From assembly GCF_910592395.1 (NCBI RefSeq), contig NC_088313.1, positions 9,800,501-9,864,500 of the forward strand: a stretch of DNA of 64,000 bases. The letters run 5' to 3'. The DNA comes from Lineus longissimus (taxonomy: Eukaryota > Nemertea > Pilidiophora > Heteronemertea > Lineidae). Position 1 is the stretch's first letter. Each line of letters begins with the position of its first letter. Shown in pieces: positions 41,241 through 53,972 of this stretch. The position numbers were made by a program, and so were the translations under genes. Under the pieces are notes generated by a model. It ran no database searches, was not told the DNA's origin, and saw nothing but the letters and a program-made list of their open reading frames with translations.

Positions 41241-42189
41241 AATCGAAGGCAACAATCTGGGCATTTGCAGGGCTATTGTGCCTTGGTCTGGGAAGCCATG
41301 TCACTTATACATTAGTACCGAGGCCTTTTTTATTCCATGAAAAACGACAACGGGTTTTATTAATCAGAATTGTTGGTAGTAACGTATTGCACGACAGGTA
41401 AGGGATGAATACAAAAGGCCCTTTTGAAACATTCACTTGATCATTGAAATTTATTTGTTCTGAAAGGACGGGACAAGACGGTGTGCGTAACCACCATCGA
41501 CAAGGTCTGTGATTTCATAATGATCAACAACGTGGCTTGTCATTCGATCAGAGAATCCCTATACTCGTGAAGTCAAGCCAATCAATGCCTATGGTGAACC
41601 CTAACAAAAGAATTACCACATCACTCTTATGAATAAATATAGGCCTAATTTGGGCAGGTTCGCTAGTTTATGCTGGCATGGTGGTTTAGAGCCGAGCCCA
41701 GAGTGTATCAGTAGCTGAGAATAAACATTTGCCTGAAGCATGACATTTAATACCAAGAGGTGTAGCCTAACTGACTAAAATAAGTGAAATAGGCCAGTTT
41801 TAACAGAAAGAGTAGCCTAAAACAGAGGTATGTTGAGAAAAATATGTACAGAATAACGAAGTGGCGTAATTTGCCTGCAGAACATTGATAAATGCTATAA
41901 AAATGTGTCCAAATGACAGCGGACTACAGATGTAAAAGTTGAGACAGGTCTTTGATGACGCTTATTATAAACCGCTAGATGAGAATCATTATCATGAGTA
42001 ATCATTATTTTCTTCCACAAGATTTTCTACTTCCCTGGACAATGACCATGACAATCATCATTTCTAATGCTGCTGTCCACTTCTCCATTCAATTATAGTA
42101 GGGCCGAAGACAATACTGTCGTGTCCCGATGGTTAACAACGATTGAAACTGCCTTGTCAAGATTGAGTAACCCTATTTTTTTTTTCCAC
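41241..42189. other. no gene recognised
   Basis: No domain-bearing frame, tandem repeat or TIR was seen. This may include the far end of the polymerase-bearing element that ends near 42190. Confidence 0.4.
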
Positions 42190-43495
42190 AAAATGTGGTT
42201 GTGAAGTTTCGTAGTAGAATTTGTACATAAGTAATTTAGATAGTTCTAGAACTGTAGCCCCAATGCAAATTGGTATATCGAACACCATATTCGTTTTTCT
42301 CATCAGAATTGGAACTAAATCCTCGTCGAATATAACTTCCCAATCAAACTTAGGATTGGCGTTTCTCCTCTAAACATCCTTCCTGTTCATTATGTTTTCA
42401 CAGGTTTTTCCATAGGTAGCGTTGTTCATTAATTTGAAGATGTCTTTCTCAAAGTCTGTTTTGACCGCCATCCCCTGTTTCGTGTTAAAAATCGATATAT
42501 TTCCCCAACCACTTTTTCTGTTTAAAAATTAATTTTGTTGTGAATTTTTTTCAACACCATTCCCTGCTTGAGGTAAAATTGTAGAATCCTGTAATGCAGG
42601 ATGTAGTTTTTTTATGGTTCTGGGTCAAGATAAGATTCTCAACATTAGGCCTCTTCTCATCCCCCGACAATTGCTTTTGGTAATCACTCAATTCCTCGTA
42701 GGGGCTAAATAACGATTCCGGGTAGTAAGGAAAATTCACCGACTTAAATTTTATTTTTTCTGGGTATTCAAGGTCGACTTCAAAATAAAAACCTGTCGGA
42801 AAATTTTCAGAAATGCTCAATATACTCTTCTGTTATTTCTGTTATTTCTTCATAAACTCTGAAATCAGACTCGGGCAACATTTGCATCATAGCCCAACCA
42901 TAAAGATTATTTGCATCGATATACAGAACTTTGTGTTGATCATCTGCTTTATAATACCTAGTTCCCATCACCCTAGAAATTTCACCTCTGATTGCTTTTT
43001 CGAATAACAGAAAAGAGCCAACTTCAGTTAGTAATTCGAGATTGATATCTGTATTTCAACCCCGCTTGCCAAGTGAGACCAGGAGCAGAATAACAATGAC
43101 AGGGAGATCGATTTGAAAATAGTTTAAATTGATATCTCTAATTTTTTCAAGAAGGTCTGCTAAAAGTAACACATCAGATTTTAGGATTTTAGGATGCTGA
43201 TTTTGGGAGTAGTTACCAGTGTTTTGATGAAAAGATGAGAGTCATAGTGACTTAGATTGTGGAAGAAAATCAGGACAAAGTTAGCGTGTCTTGTCATGAG
43301 TTTACAGAATTTGTGGGCTGCACCGCTGAATTTACCGCCGTAGTGACCATGATCCAGAACTATTTTTTTCAGTGTTCTTGGAGCACCAGCTCCCACTGGA
43401 GTTGGATGTTTTACCACAATAATAGCAGTTTCCATTTTGCTTATCCAACTCGAACTTTGCCTGCTCTTCGGTAGTCAATTCCATTTTTAATTCTG
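42190..43495 (-). pseudogene. family B DNA polymerase (Polinton/Maverick-like), fragmentary
   Basis: On the minus strand a zinc-finger/endonuclease VII-like motif is seen first: NCYYCGKTS at about 43430, then DHGHYGGKFSGAAHKFC at about 43350, followed by FFHNLSHYDSHLFIK. After a gap comes GFYFEVDLEYPEKI (about 42800). In another frame there is the palm motif-B region KLMNNATYGKTCENI (about 42430) and then CIGATVLELSKLLMY (about 42260). This block set is typical of protein-primed type B2 polymerases carried by Polinton/Maverick elements and relatives. The catalytic YxDTDS region was not found. Several stops and frameshifts break it, and no capsid, ATPase, protease or integrase gene of such an element is in the window. 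Confidence 0.72.
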
Positions 43496-43570
43496 TATTT
43501 AGAAGTCCCCCTTATGAGCATCATGGTTTTGCGCGTGAGCGAACTGCGATTGTCCACGTTACAACCGTTA

Positions 43571-44542
43571 CTAATTAACTGAAAATAGTGCCTTTTTTCT
43601 GACTCCCCAGATGCGATAAACTAATTTTACTGTGCGTATTTGGTGCTCTGTGCATAAAGCAATACATTTATCTAACTCCGACATATTTACAAATAATGGA
43701 TCTAACTTAATGATTTCAGAATAAAAATGTTGACGCATTTCGTCATATTTTGTGCAAGAACATAAAAAGTGCAACTCATCTTCACATACAGTGTTACATA
43801 ATTTACAAATTCTGAGATGAGGAGGTAATCCAGTAAATCTTCCTATCTCAATCTGTAGGGGCAAAACCCCGCATCTCATTTGCGCGAAGAGTGCTCGCTG
43901 GGCTTTGTCGATAGCGGACGAAACGTACGGTTCCATACCGAAAGAACTTTTAAGTTTAATATAGGTCCTCAGTTCGGGTTTGCTAGCCGCAAGCGCCCGC
44001 CATTCTGTTTGCTGGAGAATCTTGAAGTTTCTCTTGAAAACGGCCACGTCGCACGGAGTGCAATTGTCAGCATGCTCATTCATGTCCAATTTGGTGAGGA
44101 TATCTCTGATTTCGGCGGACCAATTTCTATTCTGGCGGCTCATAAGAACGTCAGTCCTAAATACATGTTTTAGAATCCCGTCCCTGCTTAGCTTGCTTAA
44201 GCGATTCCAAAAGTTTATCATTCTTAACCACCTCCTGTAAGGCGCACATTGCCAGCCAAAGTCCCCTTGATATCCTGCTATAGGGGCTCGGTTCGGAAGA
44301 CCTAAAGAGTATCTAATTGCGCGGTTTTGAACACTGTCTGGCTTACTAAACTCCCCAAATCCCCAAACTTCAGCACCGTAGTCTAGGATTGGAACAACTC
44401 CCGCTTCGAACGTTTTGGTGAATGTTTTGTACCCAATACCCCTTAAAGACCTAAATTTATGAATTATTCCCCGAGAGCTCTGCCTCCACTCTGCGCTAGC
44501 ACCTCTGCGTTTCCTTTCATAACGAGGAACTCGTCCATCCAA
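43571..44542 (-). pseudogene. LINE C-terminal region with Cys/His knuckle
   Basis: From about 44460 the minus frame reads SLRGIGYKTFTKTFEAGVVP, then LDYGAEVWGF and QNRAIRYSLGLP. A long helical part and CKLCNTVCEDELHFLCSC (about 43780) follow. The closing Cys-x2-Cys...His...Cys knuckle is common in LINE C termini and probably binds RNA or DNA. The frame is open for 323 codons and ends at a TAA near 43571. Confidence 0.85.
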
Positions 44543-44772
44543 ACCCTGAGATATTTATATTCGTTTACCAGCTTCAAGGGGGATTTATTTAACTCAAATA
44601 CGAAGTTAGTTTGTTTCTGCCTTTTCCTCCTGAAGTGAATCACCTGCGATTTGTCATAGTTTATCTTTAGCCTCCATTTTTGACACCAATTTCCGAGAGG
44701 ATTTAACATGAATTGCAGATTTTCCTCATTACCACTAACCAGAACAATATCGTCGCGTATAAGATACAGCAT
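44464..44772 (-). pseudogene. LINE RT catalytic loop and thumb
   Basis: It reads DDIVLVSGNEENLQFMLNPL and WRLKINYDKSQVIHF. The DDIVLVSG is the catalytic motif C. The preceding codons are out of frame because of a one-base loss near 44755, so the YA-DD pair is split. The frame shifts again near 44465. Confidence 0.82.
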
Positions 44773-44874
44773 ATATGCCCACCATTGACCTCAACTCCCT
44801 TGCCTAAGGCATTTAGTTCATCTACCAAATTATTAAGGAAAATGTTGAATAAGGTTGGGGACAGCACGTCTCCT

Positions 44875-45888
44875 TCACGGACACCTTTTGTTGTCGGAAA
44901 CCAGTTCGTGAACTTCTTGTTTATCTTGACCCGCGATTGTGTACTCTTGAATAAGTTTTTTATGACACGAACTTTTTACGTCAATGTTATAGCTGAGAGT
45001 TTTATATAGGAGCATGTCTCTATCCACCCAGTCGAATGCCTTTTGCACCTCAACAAAGCAGGCAAAAGTGGAGAGGCCATCAGCGATCCTGTTCCGGACT
45101 ATTGAAGTTAACGTGAACATGTGTTCCACACAGGATCTTTTCCTTCGGAATCCATTTTTCTCATCATTGTATAGATTTAGGAATTCCATATAATCTACGA
45201 TGCGTAGATTGAGAATGGATGTGAACACTTTATAGACCGAAGATAACAAGCTTATCCCCCTGTAGTTCACAGGAACGCACGGGTCCAATGATGCACTTTT
45301 TGGAATTGGAATAATAACCGCCTTTAACCAAGACGTCGGGAAACAGCATGTATCCAATACCACAAAATGCATTAAGGTTAGCATTACCTGGTCATTTCTT
45401 AATGCTTCATTTGGTATATTATCTAAACCAGGACTTTTTCCTTTCTTGGTACGCATTATTGCATTTCTAACCTCAGCGTACGTTATCCTTCCATTAACAA
45501 ACTCGTTTTCAGTGTAACCCGGCTCTGCCATCCTATCCTCTATTACATAACAGCAAAATTGCACATGGAGGACCCACATGACGAGTTGCATGGTGTGACT
45601 GTGGCCAGTCTGTTTCTGGGTGAATCTTGTGTTTAATGGTTGTAGCCAGCCTTTAAGCTTTGTAGATGGCTCCACCCGTTTTCTCCTCGTGTTATCGCTT
45701 TTGCCGCCATTGTTAAGATCCAGAATCTTCCATATTTTTGGTCCATCAAATGAGTGAATTTGCCTCATCCCCGAAAGTTTTATAGAGAATTTAAGGGCCT
45801 TACAAAGTTTATTACGTGGTGAATAGATGGGAAAAGAAATCAAGCTTGTTGGTGTTGTCTTCCGGTAATTTAAGGGTGGAAGAAACAA
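44875..45888 (-). pseudogene. LINE reverse transcriptase, fingers and palm
   Basis: The 337-codon minus frame contains GKSPGLDNIPNE, then VNYRGISLLSSVYK and NGFRRKRSCVEHM. Motif A follows as FVEVQKAFDWVDRD, with Glu where the usual motif-A Asp is expected, so the active site may already be altered. A one-base shift near 44880 precedes the GVREGDVLSPTLFNIF block. The first ~140 residues do not match the endonuclease-RT linker clearly and may be unrelated DNA. Confidence 0.82.
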
Positions 45889-46761
45889 GCCACGGCATGA
45901 TTATTAAAAACTAAAGATATCATTGCCGCTACAATGGTGACAATGAGCAGGCAAGGCACTAGAAAATCCTTCCTACTGAAATCAATACAATACATCGAGT
46001 ACAATAAGAGTGTTTAATAATATCTATATACGTTAGGTAAACTTATGAAAACGTTAGAGGGCCATAACAAGACTGCACCTCATAGAAATAAAGGCTTGAA
46101 AACTAAAACTTGAAAACATGTGTGAAAAGGAAGAAACAAAAACCAGATAGAGCTCAGGAAGAGGTCTTCCTTACCAAGAACAAGGGCTCAAGTAATCTGG
46201 GCCCATCAAGTATAGATAAACCCAAACTTGGTTCCAGGAATAAGACAATTTAAACATGGAGGGAAACTTAAACTCTTGTAAAAACACTAAAGTCCCAAAA
46301 CATGTAAAATGGCCGTTACATACCGGCTCCCTAAAAGTGTAGTCTTACGCAATTACACCAAATAGCAGCTCCAAAAACCAAACGTTTTAGTTGCACCAGA
46401 GAATATCAACCAGAGAACATTCAAACTCCAACATAAATACAATATAACTGCTAACAATGGACAGCTACATGAACTTACAAACAGTAAACCATCAAATACC
46501 AGAGTAACCTTTCACGTTAAAGAAAGTAAATAAGCATCAACGGCTATTTGCCTAAAACAACAGTGACAGCTATGACCAAATTCAGTCCAACTCTAACTTC
46601 CAAATGCCTCAGAAACCATTGATTCATGTGGCAGCCAAGCGAAACATTTCCACTTCAAGAACAAAATAGACAAGAGTTTACGGACTTGTATTGATCCCTA
46701 TAACCATCAAAGTCTTCACATACAGTCTAATAGTCGTCGTAAATCTGAAATTACAAACAAA
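45889..46761. other. no gene recognised
   Basis: A-rich, AC-rich DNA without frames or repeats that I can name. Confidence 0.45.
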
Positions 46762-46891
46762 GACAATGGGTGATATGAATAAAGACTAGCAAATGCTTTT
46801 ACTCCGGTTTTGTACAGGAAGGCCTAGTGTAAACGTACATGGAGATTTAGATAAAAGCATTTGCTAGTCTTTATTCATATCACCCAATGTC
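46762..46891. repeat. 130-bp palindrome: 40-bp arms, 50-nt loop
   Basis: 46762-46801 and 46852-46891 pair at 39 of 40 positions. The inner 35 bp (TGGGTGATATGAATAAAGAC and 15 more) are perfect. The tip motif CAATGGGTGAT also starts the dispersed repeats at 47084 and (inverted) 55546. It is therefore likely a miniature palindromic derivative of that family. Confidence 0.9.
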
Positions 46892-47083
46892 ACAACCACA
46901 GCTTAAAGACTGGAAAGCCTGTATACGCTGACCTCAAGGAGGTAGAGACACCTATCGGTACAAAATTGAAACTAAAATGGACAGGGGTTTTCTCACTGAA
47001 GTCAACATTTTACCCCAAAACTAAATGTTTACCACACACTACTGAAATGAAGAGCTTAAACTATAGTGCTCTCTCTGAACAGG
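46892..47083. other. spacer between hairpin and dispersed repeat
   Basis: No feature seen. Confidence 0.4.
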
Positions 47084-47592
47084 CAATGGGTGATTTCAAA
47101 GTTGGTTTTGGTTTTAGCGTTGGGTGTTAGTGTCAGTTTTATTCCTAATTTCTACCTCTAAAAACCTATGTCTGGATAAGACCAATTCGAGGTTTTAGTT
47201 TAACACCAACACCTGGTTCATCTAAACTCCTAAAAGCTGGGCTGAAACTAAGAAGATGTTTTATTCTGCAGGTAAAACTAACACCAAGATGGACAGAGAT
47301 AAAACCTTGGAAAAAACAAACATGCATGTTGTTGTCGTTGTTACTGTTGTTTCCCTATTGTAACCGCTTCCATTGCTGGTCGTTGAACGAAATTTGGTCG
47401 TCTTCAATCACGTCCATCATTATTCCCATCAGCGTTCAAAATACATGCAACTATTTCTTGAAATGGTACGAATAACATGATTTTTTTTCCCTTCTTAACA
47501 CCAACACCAACTTTGAAATCCACTCGGTGTTAAGTGTCAGTCCATGATACCACCATGCAGAGGGTGGCAAGGTGGGGGGGTCAACCGTTTTT
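47084..47592 (+). repeat. ~510-bp dispersed repeat, copy A
   Basis: It starts CAATGGGTGATTTCAAAG and ends GGTGGCAAGGTGGGGGGGTC. A related copy lies in inverse orientation at 55057-55546. The interior is rich in AACACCAA and TTTTAGTTTTAG-like short motifs. It is non-coding. Confidence 0.7.
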
Positions 47593-50500
47593 AACGAGAT
47601 TAGGTATGCAAGATCCTTCCACTAAGACATCATTACACAGCAATTGATGACTCTCAAAAATCACTAGCAACTGAGTTAGGGGCAGGCCTAGTTAGGGGGC
47701 TTGTTTTAGCTTTTTTCCCCCTATTTTTTGTGTATTTTTGGGTCAATGTTGGGCACTCCTGCAGAGACTAAAAAATAGCTGGATTTTCCCCCTTTGTATG
47801 ATGGAAGTATTTGATGAGATCTTCCATTCTGCAACAGGTCATTGAGTAACACTTCATACTTTGGTCGTGCTAGGCCTAGTAATTATGCATACCTAGGGGC
47901 AGTGCTTAGGACGAGCTCTCTATCGACGCTCATATCTCCAACACTGCAGGTCTTTGAATGCTGTGGCTTGCACATGATAAAGGTAATGATACCTACTTTC
48001 AAAATCAGAAATAAAATTTCCGGCCGCTTTTACTGTTTTCCCAGGATAAACCAAGGGAAAAGTGCTATTTTCCACCAAAATGACACTCATTGGCTAGTGC
48101 TGCCACCTTGTGTACACTTGATGAATTATAAAATAAATGCATAATGAACACATAATTTATGCTTGGTGCTGGCCATGATGATTAGTAGTTACTGTCAACC
48201 ACCATGATCACCCCCCCCCCCCCCATGCCTAGGCCTACTAACCTATTTTAAATAGGCCTACCGGTAAATAACTCCACTTGCATTTTTCCCCCCAAAAAAG
48301 AACAAGCTCATCACTACAAATTTGCCCTTGATGAAAGCCCTTTGGGGAATTGGGCCCCATAGGTCCTGAAATGCTGATTTGAATTTCAAATAACATTTCG
48401 GCCTTGGCCTACCTGATGGCAACGTAATTGAATAAGCTACATGTAGGCCTTCTTACAGTCCGAAAACCTAAAGAAACCCCCCTGTTGGTGAGGATGCTAA
48501 TGTTGACCCATTCATTAGCCTGTGTCATGCTGCCAGAGCATGTTGTAAGGGTTGGACCCCCCCCCCCCCATGGCTAAGGCACCTGAAGGGCATGTGGTAT
48601 GACCTACTAATACATCTTTATCAACCCATGCAGGGATCATCCTGTTCCTAAGAACCTTGCAGAAGTGCTCATTTCACATACTAGTAACACCTTCCATTGC
48701 TAAGGAGCCAATTGACCAAAGGTGCAGTTCCTACTGTAATTACTGTTTGATGAGGACAACCCTGCAGTTGGCTGCACCGTCAGAGTACTGCTATTGGAAG
48801 TTTTTAGCTCCTTGGTTGGCGGTGAAATGTTCTCCTGGAGTTGCTCTAGCATTGGCTAAATTGTACATATACATGTACTGGAATGGAGAAGTTTTTCATG
48901 AACTGAGTTATGGTACTGTCCAGTCCCTTAGGAGAGATCACAACTTTCCACATGCTACACTTGTATCTGTCTGCAGAGGACAGTGTTGCCACCTAAGAAG
49001 CAGGGACACTTTTTTTTTACAAATGGGTGATTTATTTACAAGCTAATATAATGATACATAGTAAAAAGGCTATTTTGCAGACAATAGCCAAACCACTACT
49101 GACCACTACTAGGGAGGGACCAATACTAGTAACACCTCATTTACGGTACTACATGTCAGGCCCAAGTGCAGGATAGTATCAGGAGAGAGTCCCACTTTCC
49201 AGTAGCAGGCTTGGTTGTTCAAAACTGACATTAGCGCTACAAAGTATACTGACATTAAAAATCTATCTTGGCATTTACAATTGTTTACTGAAAGCCAAAG
49301 TTCAAATTTATCCCAAGATATCGCTATAAAATCATTTTTTAACCAAGCCCCGCATTTTACCTGATGAACCATCCGCTAGATATACTAGAACATCAAATCT
49401 GGATGTCCTTCATATTGCAGGTTATGTTAGTCAAGGGAGACAAAAACACAGCATGTAACAGTTTTAGGAAATTCACCATGTATTTTTTTTAGAAAAAGAG
49501 AGATGTATTGTAGAATGCGAACAATGCATTTGCAATCAATGGCGTGGAAAATCTCAGGTCAAGCCTGATGAATGTACATCCAAGTCGTACCATTTCATTC
49601 TAAATCAAGAATTCTTGATGTGTAGCTGACAACTTTCACTGGGCTAATTCTGCCCAGTCATGACTCTAAGACCAACATTTCAGAAAATCTGTCTCCACTC
49701 TCTTATCATTTCTCTCTCCCAGCTCAAGAGTGCTTGACCAGCAGTCCTTATGATACTGTTGCAACAACATTACCCATCAAATTTGCCCTTCTGTCCCGTC
49801 TGCTGGGTTTTCTAAGGCGTCGGCTGGTTGAACAGAGGAAGAGGCAACAGCGGACTGAAAAAAGATATTGATGGAGAATCAGGTTTGGCTTAGAATCCCT
49901 CATTGCCAAGGAGATGGGAGCCAGAATGGCATCAAGGTTTTCAGCTTAGTCCCTCCTCTCTCATCAGTGACCTTCTTACATGTAAGTCAGTCGCTGCAGG
50001 CAGACTTAACCAATATTCACTTTGGCTTGCCCCGAATCTTCGGTAGTTGATAAAGCTTGGAATCAGTGAAACCTTGGAACCAGTGATAAACCTTGGAATC
50101 AGTCCTAAAAATGCATAAAAACATGAAATAATGCCATTCGAACCTAACGTGGTTACGAATCAACATTTGGAGCTTATTCTTACATGATCAGATCGGAATT
50201 TTATGGTAATTTAGAAATCTGTCGCATATCCGATTCAATAGTCTATATTTTAGAACAACCCAGTTGTACCTCGCCTCCAGTGTACAGTACTGATCTCCCA
50301 AATATGGGAAGACACGCCCACCACACACCCATAATATGAACCAATAGCGCTCCGCTTATAAATACGCCACCACCACGCGGGGCCTATTTGAACTACGGAT
50401 CGGTCTGTTCATACAGGGTGATACAGAGAAAATTGGGGGCCTGTCATGCATTATGCATGGATAAGGTTGACGACTATGTCTAGGCCTAATTGTCTATGAT

Positions 50501-51610
50501 TGACTGATATTTTATAACAAACGATGAATAAAAGAAGCCTAGTCATGTATGTTTATTACCGAAGTTTGCGGATGAAAATTTCCTTCGCGGTGAGCGATTT
50601 CTTACATCTTCCAGTACGCATCGAGGGATGCAGAGATCTTTGTGACGTCACCAGTTCTAAGCGGTTTTTTTATTCACGTGTGTGTTTGTCCTATGATCTC
50701 GTGCATCTAGTACCGAGCATAATACTTTATCGTCTATGGAATACAAAACAATCATAAAAACTAATTTTTGCTTCCATTGAAGAGAAATAAAATATTTTAA
50801 CGACCACAGCGCATTGCCAATTGATGACGTCATCCTCTACATTAAAAATGTTGGCTTCTGAACTAACTGGCAAATTGCTATCAATAAAGTCAGCTGGGAC
50901 GAGACTGTCAGTTGGGAGGGTATAAATCGTGGAAGGAACGCACCCGATTTCCCGCGCTATTTGCACAGTGATTCCATGGTTTACATTGAATATTCCAAGG
51001 TTTATCAGTGTTTCCAAGGTTTCACTAATTCCATACTTTATCAACTACCCGAATCTTCTCCCCTTTTTTTCATTCAACTCACCTCTGTATCCATGGGTGC
51101 TGGTTCTACTTCTGGTTCTACATTTGCCACAGATACTCGATGTTTAGCCTCACATCCTTTACACAGAGCTGAAAAGGCACCAGATTATGGGGGTAATGAT
51201 AATATGATGTGCAATATAGTAGTGTGAGGACATGATGATGATGATAGACTTGTTTTGATAATGCGACCGGCCATGCTGATTTTGTACGGCAGTGAAGCAT
51301 CACCTCCAGTGGCACTGGCAGGGAATCATAACTGGGACTTCCTGATCATCAAGCCAAGGCTCCAATCAACTTTCTAGGAAGAACACAAGTGAAGTGGTAA
51401 ATCGTTATCACTCAGTTGGTTTTGCACCAAAGTGAGGTTTAGTCAGAGTGGGTATCATTACAGGCCTACTGCTTCTTTTCTACTTCAGTGATTTTGAGAC
51501 TGATCCCTTACCTGAGCCAACTGGGACAAAAACTCCCCACTTGATGTATATTTCCCGAGACATCACTCGATGAACTGAACCACCATCTTTTCTGGGCTTC
51601 CGACTTGTTT
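47593..51610. other. 4 kb without a recognisable gene
   Basis: Frames at 48657-49046 (plus, 129 codons) and 51044-50727 (minus, 105 codons) show no domain. Poly-C tracts occur at 48210-48224 and 48556-48569. AGGCCTA-type short tracts are frequent. A (GAT)n-like stretch lies near 51235. Confidence 0.45.
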
Positions 51611-52770
51611 TAACTCACACAACGTAGTGAGTGTAATGGTTACGTATGTATATAAAGTGTAAACAAAATTCATATATCCATCATGTCCATCGAATCTGAA
51701 GAAAAAAAGTGCAGACCCATGACAATTCCGGTTCCGGTACAGTTTGTTGCATTCCATACGGGCCGCGCTTGCCGATTCTGCTTTCACGACGCACCGCAAC
51801 CACAGTTACCATGATTCCCGTTGTTGACGCAATTATTTCATGACGTCATGAGCCATTGACCAATCACGCAAGTAGATTTATTCACACCGGCGCCACTGTC
51901 TTGAAGTGTATCTAAAAATCGTCTGCTAGAACATACAGGACAACAACGTCGGCGGAGACAGTTGTGACATTTCATTGCAGACGAAGTAAACGTCCTCTTC
52001 TTCTCGATTTACGTACTTCACTTCAAAAAGTCAGTTTTAACACTACTGCACAAATATAGAGTGGTCTTAAAGTTCCATTTGGATAGAGATTTGACGGACA
52101 GATTTGGAAATTCATTCCAACCATGCAACTGTTTCAGAAATGAGAAAAAGCTCCTGGGTGTCATGACATGCATGATGTGTCTTGCCTCTGCATTTTTGTA
52201 CTCAGACATGTCAGAGGGTTTTCAACTTTCATATCATTGAAGAAATAATTCATTCCAATCTACAAGTATATCAATCACATCATTTATTTAAAAATCGTCT
52301 GCTAGGACATACAGGACAACGTCGGTGGAGACAGTTGTGACATTTCAATTTTCATTGCATAGAGATTTGACGGACTGATTTGGCAATTCATTCCAACCAT
52401 GCAACTGCTTCAGAAATGAGAAAAAGCTCCTGGGTGTCATGACATGCATTCAATTATTATTTCACCACAAAGAGCTGCTTCTTTCAGCAGATATGAGACA
52501 GCTACCGGGGCGGGGACTATTTCTTTATGGGGCCTTATTGTTCAGCGTCTCCAAGGAATTCTATTTTTAGAGTCCAATGGGGGGGGGATTGAGGGGGGGG
52601 GGCTTCCCCCCAATGTACTGACTAAAACCTGTCACTTTCAGAGAACGGGGAGGGGGTTTGGGGGACTCATCCCCTAATGTACTGGCTATATATGTCAGAA
52701 GGACGGGGGTTTGGGGGCTCCCCCATGTCAAACAGTTGTGTGAGTTCACTAGAGATTGCTCTTTACATAT
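51611..52770. repeat. 1160-bp tandem duplication, copy 1
   Basis: It begins TAACTCACACAACGTAGTGA, exactly as copy 2 does at 52771. It includes an internal duplication of its own: AAAATCGTCTGCTAG at about 51913 and 52287, and TTCCAACCATGCAACTG at about 52116 and 52393. A TGACGTCATGAG site lies at 51841. It is non-coding. Confidence 0.88.
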
Positions 52771-53769
52771 TAACTCACACAACGTAGTGAGTGTAATGGT
52801 TACGTATGTATAAAGTGTAAACAAAATTCATATATCCATCATGTCCATCGAATCTGAAAAAAATTGTGCAGACCCATGACAATTCTGGTTCCGGTACAGT
52901 TTGTCGCATTCCATACGGGCCGCGCTTGCCGATCCTGCTTCCACGACGCACCGCAACCACAGTTACCATGATTCCCATTGTTTCCTTCCTCGTGACGCAA
53001 TTATTTCATGACGTCATGAGCCATTGACCATTCACGCAAGTAGATTTTATTCACACTGGCGCCACTGTCCTGAAGTGCGGGTGTGGGACATCATGTATCT
53101 AAAAATCGTCTGCTAGAACATAGAGGACAACAACGTCGGCGGAGACAGTTGTGACATTTCATTGCAGACGAAGTAAACGTCCTCTTCTTCTCGATTTTTA
53201 CTTTACGTACTTTACTTCAAAAAAGTCAGTTAATTTTAACACTACTGCACAAATATAGAGTGGTCTTAAAGTTCCATTTGGATAGAGATTTGACGGACTG
53301 ATTTGGAAATTCATTCCAACCATGCAACTGTTTCAGAAATGAGAAAAAGCTCCTGGGTGTCATGACATGCATGATGTGTCTTGCCTCTGCATTTTCGTAC
53401 TCGAGGGTTTTCAACTTTTATATCATTGAAGAAATAATTGATTCCAATCTACAAGTATATCAATCACATCATTTATTTAAAAATCGTCTGCTAGGACATA
53501 CAGGACAACGTCGGTGGAGACAGTTGTGACATTTCAATTTTCATTGCATAGAGATTTGACGGACTGATTTGGAAATTCATTCCAACCATGCAACCGTTTC
53601 AGAAATGAGAAAAAGCTCCTGGGTGTCATGATATGCATTCAATTATTATTTCACCACAAAGAGCTGCTTCTTTCAGCGGATACATGAGACAGCTACCGGG
53701 GCGGGGACTATTTCTTTATGGGGCCTTATTGTTCAGCGTCTCCAAGGAATTCTATTTTTAGAGTCCAAT

Positions 53770-53803
<34 letters not shown>

Positions 53804-53972
53804 TTCCCCCCAATGTACTGACTAAAACCTGTCACTTTCAGAGAACGGGGGAGGGGGTTTGGGGGACTCATCCCCCAATGTACTGGCTATATATGTCAGA
53901 AGGACGGGGGTTTGGGGGGCTACCCCATGTCAAACAGTTGTGTGAGTTCACTAGAGATTGCTCTTTACATAT
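52771..53972. repeat. 1.2-kb tandem duplication, copy 2, with a 31-G run
   Basis: It is adjacent to copy 1 and matches it through CTCTTTACATAT at the end. Where copy 1 has two shorter G runs (about 52579-52601), copy 2 has an unbroken run of 31 G (53770-53800). Divergence between copies is a few percent by eye. Confidence 0.88.

Larger units (their letters stand above)
43505..45888 (-). mobile_element. 5'-truncated non-LTR retrotransposon (LINE)
   Basis: Three minus-strand segments (45888-44875, 44772-44464, 44542-43571) together give an RT domain and the C-terminal thumb/zinc-knuckle region of a LINE. The endonuclease is absent because the 5' end is lost near 45888. The broken frame makes it inactive. 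The clade is uncertain: the C-terminal CxxC...H motif suits CR1/Jockey-like lineages. Confidence 0.82.
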
